Assembly: GCA_023101885.1 (NCBI GenBank)
Contig: JALPQD010000404.1
Location: 1,270,470 to 1,334,469, forward strand
Source: Typhlomys cinereus
Lineage: Eukaryota; Chordata; Mammalia; Rodentia; Platacanthomyidae
Length of the DNA stretch: 64,000 nt
Direction of reading: 5' to 3'
Both the position numbers and the translations under genes were made by a program. The notes beneath the pieces are model-generated. The model did no database searches. It was not told where the DNA came from and was given only the letters and a program-made list of their open reading frames with translations. Positions 55,776-64,000 of the stretch are shown here, piece after piece; position 1 is the first letter of the stretch, and each line of letters opens with the position of its first letter.

Positions 55776-56226
55776 ATAATTATAACATAACATCAAAAAA
55801 GTCTCTTTAGTAACATTCTAATCTATTTGCATGTAGGGATTGATGTATTAATGAAATTAATGAAAACATAAATAATGAAAAATTTTGAAAATTTAACAGA
55901 TTGGGTTGGAGACAAAATTTTTTAAATTTCTGTGAGTATGTATTCAAATGTTTTGATCTATTTCAATGGAAAATTTTAATCTTGTTTTTCCTGGTGAGTT
56001 GTATCTCTGAGGAGCTTGAAACACATTACTCACAAATTGGTTACTGTTAAAACTTACTTATAATAAGTCTCTTGTTAAATGTGTTATGAACTGATCCAAT
56101 TTCCTCAAGCTACTGAATAGTACAATGTTTTTGCTACAAAAGGTTGTGTATAAGAAAATAAAGGGCAAATAATCCTTTAAGGGTATTTGGAACTTGTTAA
56201 TTCTGAAAAGTAACACACCTCAATCA

Positions 56227-56262
56227 GAAAGAGAGAGAGAGAAAAAGAGACAGAGAGAGATT
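56227..56262 (+). repeat. GA-rich simple repeat
   Basis: AGAAAGAGAGAGAGAGAAAA-type sequence followed by CAGAGAGAGA. Confidence 0.9.
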
Positions 56263-56668
56263 ATATGAATCCTATTTAACATTTTTGATGCCTTGCTAAG
56301 TGTGAAAATCATGGTGTATGAAAATCATGGTTCGACCTATGAAAGTAATGTAAATTGGTTTCAAAACTATGAAGATTTGATACAAAAAACTATACATTAA
56401 ACTATGGAAAAGCGAGGCCAATAGCTCTAATAGGTGAATATAAATTTCTTATAGGCAAAACAATCCCTTCAAGGGGCTCAAAAAACCATAGAAATTCAAT
56501 TTTTAAAAAAATGCCTTTTTCATGAAGGTTAAACTCTAGTATTTGAATGCTTAACTAGAAAAGGGAAATGTTTGTATTGGGAGTTATTATGCATGTGTTT
56601 TCCAATCTGTTAGGTATTGCAAAATGCAAGGTAGGGGTTGAATACTTGGATTGAAGACTAATATTTAC

Positions 56669-56792
56669 CTGTCTCATTGGAAACCTCATTGTGTGGACAA
56701 GGAATGCAATCAAAACAGCAGATCGATTTCCCCTCTTAATGGGTTTTCCTGAACCCAAGACCACAACTCTCACTGCATGAGGACTTACGAAT
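56669..56792 (-). pseudogene. V2R exon 5: cysteine-rich domain
   Basis: Acceptor TTCCTCAG ends at 56793 and the donor is GT at 56668-56667. The translation gives KSSCSESCGLGFRKTH, then a stop, then EGKSICCFDCIPCPHNEVSN. The stop replaces the glutamine usual at this place (CAA to TAA). The nine cysteines expected are present. Length, 124 bp, is the family's usual length. Confidence 0.95.
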
Positions 56793-57129
56793 CTGAGGAA
56801 AAGGAATAAATGGTTAGTCAATGTTCAGGATTATAGCAAAGCTCCAAGACAGGCATCTATTACAATAACGAAACAATAATTTGCAAAGTCAAATACACAT
56901 GTACATATGTTCACAACTGTTTATGTGACACTAGTTTAAATAGGGTGTGCATTACACAGAACTAAAGTTCTAAAACTTGGAATTAATGTCATAACAATGT
57001 TGAAAATGTGTTACTTTAAAAGGTAGGGCACAAAGGAATAAGTTGAATCACTCAAGTCTGTCAGATATTGACATGATGTAAATCCAATCTAAGAGTGTGT
57101 CTACAGTCCCTGTCTTCTGAAGAACTTTC

Positions 57130-57765
57130 TTTTCCACAATTATATCATCTCACACGAGTTACAGGGGCTAAAATCCAAAACACAAAAACTGAAGGCTGAA
57201 GAGGATATGATAGAAGGGGACCTTCATACATTGCTGCTGGTAATGCTGACTTGTACAACCACCCTGATGTCAACCCAGCTATACCACTCCTGGGGATATT
57301 CCCAAAGAATGCTTCATTTTACTGTTGAAACACATATACATGCATGTTCATTGTAGATCCATTTATAACACCCACATGGAATCAGTTGGATCATCCAACA
57401 AGGGACAAATGCATGATGAAAATGTGATGTATATACACAATGGAATGCTAAGCAGCTATCAGGAAATATGAATTAATAAAATTTAATGGTGTGGAGGGAA
57501 ATGGAAGAAACTATGTTGAGCAAATTATACCAGACAAAGAAAGACAGACGTTACATTTTATTCCTAATTTTTGTAACCTAGTACCAAACCCTTCAAATAA
57601 TACAGTCCAGGCAAAATTACTGTAACAGTATAATCACAAAGGGACATTAGTTTGCAAACAGAGGAAAGAATAATCTCAAGGGAGTGGAGAAAAACGAAAA
57701 TAAGTAAAAAGTGGGTGGAGGAGGGAGTTTGTATGAGCGGAAATAACCAAAAAAAGTATCAAAAA
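57130..57765 (+). mobile_element. Old L1 3' end (ORF2 C-terminus, short 3' UTR)
   Basis: The C-terminal ORF2 landmarks are diverged but ordered: GGGACCTTCATACATTGCTG near 57218, CCAGCTATACCACTCCTGGG near 57275, GTGATGTATATACACAATGGAATGC at 57423-57447. It ends GTTTGTATGAGCGGAAATAA, like the other L1s. Confidence 0.8.
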
Positions 57766-58214
57766 AGTCCTTTATGCAAGAAAATTTCATAAGGAGTGAA
57801 GATTAAGGTGGAAAGTCCTAAAAATGTGTAATGGAGAAAAGAGGTAAGTGGCTCAGGAGAAAAAGAGAGATCAAAGTCCTAACCCAGTAGCGAATGCTGC
57901 AAGCCACTACCTCTCTGTTAAAAAGATTCTGTCAGAGCAACAGAGATGGAAAAGTCCCATGGGTAAGCAACTTGAATCTAAAAAGGTTCTAAACCCCTTG
58001 ACATCAGGGAAATCTTGCCTGATAATCTAAACCTATCCAACTAACAGTGGAAGGGAAGTAAAATAGATAGGAACAGATATCCTAGTATTTATTATAAAAT
58101 ATTGATAATAAAACAACAGCAAACACTCCTTTTTTTCAATCTTAACTAATAAAACTCAGAGTACAACCTAGATGTACGTTATTACAGTGCAAGACAAGTG
58201 CGGCATTTAAGTAC

Positions 58215-58785
58215 GTAAGGCAAGTGTACAGATTATAGGCCAACCTGGAATGCTCAGCTCTAATCAATCCATCAAAATCTTACCCCCCACAAAAGCTCAG
58301 GGACCCTTGCTGAAGAGCAGGTAGAAAGATTATTAGACCCTAAAGGAGGGGTGAAGGACTCCTGACCAACACACTGCAGTCATAACAGGGGTGCTGTACC
58401 CAGTTGGTCACTGAGAAGAGAACTCCTATCACCAGATCTTCACAATGGACAGCACATCAACATCCCCTCAAGGACTAATTATCACATTAGAAGAAACAGT
58501 CACTCTAGGAGTGTGTTTCCAGGGAGGTATTAGGCAAGGGAAGAGGACCTCCCTAATTATTACTTTAAATACCACAGAAATCTGACTGACTTTCTTACCA
58601 AGTAAGACACCCGGAAAGGGATTCTGTGATACATTAAGCAGAGTGACTAGAGGATAGGTGTAATAAGGCAGGGTTGATGAAGGGAGAGGTGAGAGGGAGA
58701 AGAGAGTTTGTATGGGGAAGATAGGGGCAAAGGAAGATGGGTGGAGAAGGGACTGGTGTAAAGACAAAAACCCATTTTGTTTATA
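58215..58785 (+). mobile_element. Old L1 3' UTR
   Basis: It matches the L1 3' UTR block CCTGGAATGCTCAGCTCTAATC and AAAGCTCAGGGACCCTTGCTGAAG (58293-58316), then GGACTGGTGTAAAGACAA and an A-rich end. Confidence 0.65.
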
Positions 58786-59006
58786 AATAAAACAATACGA
58801 ATCAATTATAGCTGTATTGAATTGTAATAAATCAAATAAAAGCTCAATTAATGTTCCTTTTAATATATTTAGGAGGTAGTAATTTCAACTGTTAAATGGA
58901 ATTCAATTAAATGAAATAAAAACAAAATAATTTTATAAAAAAGAAGTCAAAAAGTTGTATTTTTATTCATGTGTAGGGGGAAGTATTGTAATAATATGCA
59001 ACACAC

Positions 59007-59234
59007 CTCTGTAAATCCTGTGGCCCATTGTATCAAGTGCTCATTTAAATACAATTACTGATCGTGAGGAGCACTTGGAGTAAATGTTCTCACTTGCACC
59101 TTTAGTTCAAGGCCTCATGGGAAGTTCCAATAGTTGAGAATGTCAAACTCTACATCAAATTTCTTTTGTGCATCCAAAAACACTTTTTCTCCAACACCAT
59201 TTTTTATTTTGACGTGCTTCAAAAAAGGGTGACG
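59007..59234 (-). pseudogene. V2R exon 4: end of the ligand-binding domain
   Basis: Read as RHPFLKHVKIKNGVGEK... to ...QWATGFTE with donor GT at 59006-59005. In-frame TGA at 59115-59117 (after YWNFP) and TAA at 59055-59057 (after HDQ). The base pair before the first codon is GG where AG is expected, so the acceptor also seems lost; this assumes the boundary at 59234. Confidence 0.9.
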
Positions 59235-59309
59235 CCAAAAGACATGTGTGATGTAATGATAAACAGTCTCAAAGAATGACAATGCATTCAATAATAACAA
59301 AGTATGTCA

Positions 59310-59511
59310 TTCAATGATTTCATAGTATGAAAAGAATGTTGAAAAGGAGGGGGCTGGGATGGGGTGTTAAATGGTGAAAATATCATTTATTTATAATATT
59401 CTTCTGTACAAAACAAAAAATAGTTCCAATAAAAGTTACAAAGCTATTGCCTGAATGAAAACCTACAATAATATTACTTTTACTATAATTCAAAAAGGTC
59501 AAATATGGTAC
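59310..59511. other. Unassigned AT-rich spacer
   Basis: It lies between V2R exon 4 and the RPL23A copy. No V2R exon 3 was recognised here. Confidence 0.4.
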
Positions 59512-60027
59512 CAAATATGGACAGGAAGCTCCTGTCCCTTTCAAAGCTGAAGCCAAAGCTAAGGCTTTGAAGTCAAGAAAGAATTGCTGAAAGGCAATCT
59601 ACATCTACAGCTACAAAAAGAAAAATAATTCATACATCACCCACTTTCTGGTGGGCCAAAACTCTGAGGCTTAAGAGACAGCCCAAACACCCTTGGAAGA
59701 ATTCCCCAGGAGAAACAAGCTTGACCACCATGGCATCATCAAGTTCCCCTTGACTATGGAGTCAGCCATGAAGAAGACAGAAAAAAAAACACACTTGTGT
59801 TCATTGTGGATGTCAATGTTAACAAACAACAGATCAAACAGGTTGTAAAGAAGCTCTATAACATTGATGTGGCCAAACTCAATATGGTAATCTTGTATGA
59901 TGGAGAGAAGAAGGCCTAAGTTCCACTGGCTTCTGATTATGGTGCTTTTGATATTGCCAATAAAATTAGGATCATCTAAACGAGTCCAGCTGCTAATTCT
60001 AAGTACACATGTTCTTCACAATAAAAA
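59512..60027 (+). pseudogene. RPL23A: Processed pseudogene of RPL23A (60S ribosomal protein L23a)
   Basis: The parent protein sits at the ribosomal exit tunnel. The copy is intronless, spanning nearly the whole coding region and a short 3' UTR ending CACAATAAAAAA. Recognisable phrases: AAGCTGAAGCCAAAGCTAAG (start region), CAGGAGAAACAAGCTTGACC, CATTGTGGATGTCAATG and the ending ATTAGGATCATCTAA with the stop at 59977-59979. Defects: an in-frame TAA where the parent has TAT (KA-Y, at about 59918), a +1 shift near 59625 and a -1 shift near 59702. It lies in the upstream flank of the V2R pseudogene. The 5' end is eroded (no ATG). Confidence 0.94.
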
Positions 60028-60069
60028 AGTCAGTTTCATGATAAAGCATTGAAATAAGAGTAAAAATAG

Positions 60070-61830
60070 TGAGTGATTCCAGGAATAGTTTTGAGATTGT
60101 TATATTAATTTCAATGAAGAATTGCCTTGGAAGTTTGGTAGGTATTGCATTGAATATGCATATTGCTTTTGGTAGTATGGTCATTTTTACACTTTTAAAT
60201 CTACTGATTCAGGAACATGGGAGATCTTTACGCCTTCTGGTGTGTTCTGTAATGTTTCCTTAGTGTTTTAAAGATTTCATTGTACAGGTTTCCCACATCC
60301 TTGGTTAGATTTATTACAAAGTATTTCATTTTTTGGAGCTATGTTAAATGGATTAGTTCTCTCAGGTCTTTCTTATTTTGTTCATCCTTGGTATATAGGA
60401 AAGGCCCTGATATATGAGCCTGATATATGATTCTGTAACCTGCCACTCTATTGAACTTATTTATTAGTTTCAGGAATTTCCAGGTTGAACTTTTGCAGCT
60501 CTCAGATATAGAATCAAATCAAATCCTGTTGGTATCTCTTTTATCTCCTCCTGCTTTCTTATAGCTTTAGTTAAGACATTAAGTGCACTACTACACAGGT
60601 TCTGTTATATATTGGCGTCCTTGAAGATTTTCACATTTATGTTGGCCTTTGATACAGGTTTATAGTATATGGCTCTTATTATGTTGATATATGTTCCTTC
60701 TATCTCTATAGCTTTTACTGCTTTTATAATAAGAGGGTGTTGAACGTGTCAAGGGATTTTCACTCTGTATTGAGAAAATCATGTGATTCTTATCCTTTCA
60801 TTGGTTTATATGATGAATTACATTTATTGATTTACATGTATTGAAAAAACTGTGTTTCTCAACAATTTCTACCTAGTCATAGTGAATGATGATAATTTAG
60901 ATAGGTTTTTAAATCCAATTTGCTAAAATGTTGAAGATCTTTGTTCATCAATGCAACTCGCCTGTAGGTTTCTTTTATGGCCTTTATTTCATTTTGTGAT
61001 CACTGTAATATTAATTTGTTTGAAATATTTTTCTATTTTGTGGAATAATTTGAGGATTATTAATGTCAGCTGTCCTTTAAACGTCTTCTAAATCCACAAA
61101 TTCTTAGGCCCAGTAAGATCAAAACAATCCTGAGTAAAAAGAGATCTACAGGAAGTGTTATTATACTACATATTAATATATACCATAAATTTTTATCACA
61201 GTGACAAAAACACATTTTATTGTTTTCAAAACAGAGGCATACATAAATGTATTATGTAAATGTATTAGAATTGAAGACCCAGATATAAGCTGATACATAA
61301 GCCTAGAGTGACCTGATTTTTGACATAAGTTCAAAAAAATTGAGAAATGACAGTATCTTCAATAAATGGTGTTGTCAAAATTAAATCTCTACATGCAAAG
61401 AATTAAAAGGGACCCCCTTATTTCTCACCCTGCCAAAAATTAATTTCAAATTGATCAGAGATCTCAATATTAGACAGCAGGTCATAAAAATCCAAGAAAA
61501 AACAGCAAGACATAGACAAAAAGTAATTGTCCAGTTTCAGCATTTTCTGAATAAGGCCCCAAGCGGACAGGAAATAAAACCAGCACTCAGGAAGTAGGAT
61601 TTCATGAAATTAAAACCAAAAAAGTGAATCTTATCAAAAGACAAATTATGTGGGAAAATAATCTTTTCTATCTAAAATAGGATAGTGCACATGAAAATTT
61701 TTAAAAAATGTAAATCCCAGAAGGCAATCAATCCAATAAAAAATAATCCTAAGAAGCAAAAAAGAGAGTTTTTCAGGATGAAATTCAAGTTCTAACAGAT
61801 ATCTTAAAAAATGTTCCAATTATCTGCTTC
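60070..61830. mobile_element. Older L1 with 5' inversion (minus 60070-61088, plus 61089-61830)
   Basis: The minus part is ORF2 from the RT region back to the post-RT domain (CAAGGGATTTTCACTC..., TGGTAGGTATTGCATTGAATATGC). The plus part begins CCCAGTAAGATCAAAACAATCC. In L1-K terms the minus part covers about 41570-42680 and the plus part starts at about 42690, so the two abut as expected for twin priming. It ends within ORF2 at about 61830, where the next L1 (Q) begins. Confidence 0.85.
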
Positions 61831-62520
61831 TGTCCTGGGTCAAAGTTGGCTCACTGCATCTCCTTGTAAGGTTGGTGGCAGTCGTTAGATCATTCCCACC
61901 CACCTGGCATCCTCCACTAAGACACCTACACATCCTAGTGTTGTATTCTTTCCTTCTTCTCCTCCTTCTCTTCCCCACTCATACCCCCACATAATCATTA
62001 AAGGACTTTAAATCTTTCAAGACCTTAACAGATTCCAGACAAACCCCAAGCAATGGGCTAATGGACAAACACCATAAAACTGAGAACTTCAAAAATCATC
62101 CCATCAAACAGAACAGAATCTTGCTAAACTACGTAAACCCTTTGTATCTTCCTGTTCTTCCCAACTGATAGTCACCATAGTTTAAGTTTTCCATATAACC
62201 TACCCAAAAGCCCATACTACCTCAGGGATTTGACCATTAACCATCACACATTGTCAAGGAAAGAAAAGATAAAACTTGTACTACCATACTAATCATCAAT
62301 ATCTGTCCATTAAACCTACCCTAATTGCCTAATTGATGCACTAACACTCCAATAACCTCATCTAGGAAACAGCACCAAGGAACAAGAAACAGATGCATCC
62401 AACAAGGCAAACATTAGCAAAAACTGCTCAAATGTAAAAGTATTGTATAATACAAATACACCAAAAACACACATCAACAAAAACATTAAAGATAAAACAA
62501 TCCATCTGGTCTGTACTTAG

Positions 62521-63283
62521 GCAAGTCACAATACAAATCAATGAGAAACAACAAAAACTAAGACAACAAATATCCTACATAAAGCATCAAAACCATAATT
62601 ACAGAATCGAACCAAAACAAATTCATGGAAAATAGCCAAAAGTGCCATACCAGAAATGACTTTCAAAGCCTGATTTTTACTATGATCACAACAATGCAAG
62701 AGGAAATACAGGAGGAGTTAAATAACCTCACCAATTAAGTTGAACAGAAACACAATAGGCATTTGGATGAGATGAGAAAAGTAGCTGAAAAACAAAACTA
62801 GACTTAGAGCAGTTAAAACGATGGCAAGCAGAGATTGAATGCTAACTGAAAGAAAAGCTATCTTCAACCCAGAATGCAAGAGTATAATCAGCAGAACTAA
62901 CAAAGCAGAAAACAGAATATCAGATATTGAAGGCAAACTGGAAAAACAAACTAGTTCAATGAAAGAGGTTGTAAAAGCCAAAAAGATACTTGAGAGGAAT
63001 ATTCAAGAGTTAAGGGACACCTTGAAGAAGCCTAACCTACACATTCATGGAATACCAGAAAACAAAACCCAAAATATCACAACCAGGGAAATTTCTCAAA
63101 TTATCATAAAGGAAAACTTTCCACTAAAAGAGGTATATCACACTCCAAAGAGAAATAACCAAATTAGAAATTCACCAGGGCATAACACTACACATAGAAG
63201 ACAAAGAGAATGTGCTAAGAGTTTCCAGAGAAGAAAATCAAGTCACTTTTACAGGTAAACTTATTAAAAAACAATAGATTTTC
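62521..63283 (+). pseudogene. L1-Q ORF1 remnant
   Basis: The open stretch 62839-63258 (139 codons) contains the coiled-coil (VVKAKKILERNIQELRDTLK) and HIHGIPENKTQ. The ORF1 start is lost: the usual AACAATGCCCAAGTCA is read as TACTTAGGCAAGTCACA. The C-terminal domain is deleted. Confidence 0.82.
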
Positions 63284-64000
63284 CCACTGAAAAATGTCCT
63301 AGACCAGATGGATTCAGTGCAGAATTCTACCAGACATTTAAACAACAATTAGCACCACTACTCTTTAAACTATTCCAAAAATTGGCAAAGGAAGGAACAC
63401 TTCCAAATTTTTTCTAAAAGTCTTGTATTATAGTAATCCAAAAAACCTAATAAAGATACAATCAAAAAGAAAACCATTGGCCTATCTCTTTGATGAACAT
63501 GGATACAAAGATTCTCAACAAAATATTAGGAAATTGGATTAAGAAACAAATCAAAATAAGTATTCACTATGATCAAGTAGGATTTATTCCAGACACACAA
63601 GATTATTTTGACATAAGCAAATCAATACATATAATCCATCACATAAACCAATCTAAAGTGCAAGACCACATTATGCTCTCAATAAATGCAGAAAAAACTA
63701 TTGATATGATTCAACATTCTTTCATCATCAAAACATTAAGGACAGTTAGAATACAAGAATCTTATATCAACATCATAAAAGCAATACACAATTAGCCAAA
63801 AGCAAGGATTATATTAAATAAAGAAAAAATTATATCATTACCACTTTGATCAGGAACTAGACTAGGTTGTCCACTCTCACCACTTATATTCAATATTGTA
63901 CTTGAAGTCTTAGGTAGAGCCATGAGAAAAGAGAGATAAAAGATATTCAAAATGGAAAAGCAAAAGTCAAGATATCTCTATTTGCAGAAGGAATAATCTT
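63284..64000 (+). pseudogene. L1-Q ORF2 RT fragment
   Basis: It begins at a deletion junction with GATTTTCCCACTGAAAAATG. RT sequence is readable (63490-63795, ...[20 protein letters not shown]...), with stops and a shift near 63800. Motif A has an asparagine (SINAEK) where aspartate is catalytic. Confidence 0.85.

Larger units (their letters stand above)
54730..56668. other. Intron 5 of the V2R pseudogene with L1 insertion
   Basis: AT-rich intron sequence with a plus-strand L1 3' UTR at 55190-55775 and a GA-rich repeat at 56227-56262. No other element is recognised. Confidence 0.6.
56793..59006. other. Intron 4 of the V2R pseudogene
   Basis: Two old plus-strand L1 3' ends lie at 57130-57765 and 58215-58785. 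The rest (56793-57129, 57766-58214, 58786-59006) shows no recognised element or exon. Confidence 0.6.
53685..59234 (-). pseudogene. Vomeronasal type 2 receptor (V2R) pseudogene, exons 4-6
   Basis: V2Rs are class C GPCRs of the rodent vomeronasal organ that detect peptide and protein pheromones. Three exons with the family's normal order and phases are present: exon 4 (59234-59007, 228 bp), exon 5 (56792-56669, 124 bp, cysteine-rich domain) and exon 6 (54627-53685, seven-transmembrane domain). Exons 1-3 (signal peptide and most of the ligand-binding domain) are not found up to base 64000. Defects: two stops in exon 4, one in exon 5, and frameshifts in exon 6, so it is a pseudogene. Its introns hold L1 3' ends at 55190-55775, 57130-57765 and 58215-58785. 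Confidence 0.95.
61831..64000 (+). mobile_element. L1-Q: L1 with 5' UTR, ORF1 and ORF2 joined by a large deletion
   Basis: 5' UTR (61831-62520) without recognisable monomers, then an ORF1 remnant and, from about 63284, RT sequence of ORF2. About 1.7 kb between ORF1 and ORF2 is missing (L1-K equivalents about 39800 to 41520). The element runs off the window. Confidence 0.85.

Noticed and set aside
59235..59511. V2R exon 3 immediately upstream of exon 4 (ETVYHYITHVFW resembles the VYAVAH motif near the end of exon 3)
   Set aside because: The resemblance is short, and the rest of the large exon 3 is absent upstream, where the RPL23A copy and L1s lie.
1..64000. CRISPR arrays, prophage, operons, riboswitches, rRNA or tRNA genes
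   Set aside because: The window is mammalian; the repeats are retrotransposons, and the only tRNA-like sequences are degenerate SINE heads.

Overview
The window is mammalian nuclear DNA, very probably from a myomorph rodent. It is AT-rich, intron-bearing and dominated by LINE-1 (L1) retrotransposons. It also has tRNA-headed SINEs of rodent type, MaLR-like LTR pieces, processed pseudogenes, and a vomeronasal V2R receptor gene remnant. I could not fix the species. The two best SINE copies have a head related to B2/dipodoid SINEs and a body I do not recognise. No intact host gene was found.

Layout. 0-5 kb: a plus-strand L1 joined tail-to-tail to a minus-strand L1. 5-7.6 kb: L1 3' ends. 7.6-18.7 kb: a second, larger tail-to-tail L1 pair, whose minus arm carries a nearly full-length SUV39H2 retrocopy with a clear target-site duplication (TSD). 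18.7-30.7 kb: older sequence with MaLR-like LTRs, old minus-strand L1 3' ends and unassigned DNA. 30.7-49.6 kb: a four-level nest of same-strand L1s. The outer L1-P (about 31.8-49.6 kb) was split by L1-J, J by a truncated L1-L, and L1-L by the youngest element, L1-K (38694-45028). 49.6-53.5 kb: an LTR-like segment, a SINE and mostly unassigned sequence. 53.7-59.2 kb: exons 6, 5 and 4 of a V2R pseudogene on the minus strand, its introns filled with L1 3' ends. 59.5-60.0 kb: an RPL23A processed pseudogene. 60.0-64 kb: a 5'-inverted L1, then a further L1 running off the window.

The logic of the locus is retrotransposition. L1 reverse transcriptase probably made the L1 copies, the SINEs and both processed pseudogenes, and later copies landed in A-rich stretches and tails of earlier ones. 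Several insertions can be resolved to the base by their TSDs. Two L1s carry short internal segments copied from a site upstream in the same element, two show twin-priming inversion, and at least five unlike L1 5' UTRs are present. L1-K is the least decayed element but is dead: an ORF1 frameshift, a stop in the ORF2 endonuclease and a stop after the reverse-transcriptase YADD-type motif. No CRISPR, operon or bacterial feature is present. ORF1 and ORF2 below mean the L1 RNA-binding protein and the L1 endonuclease/reverse transcriptase.
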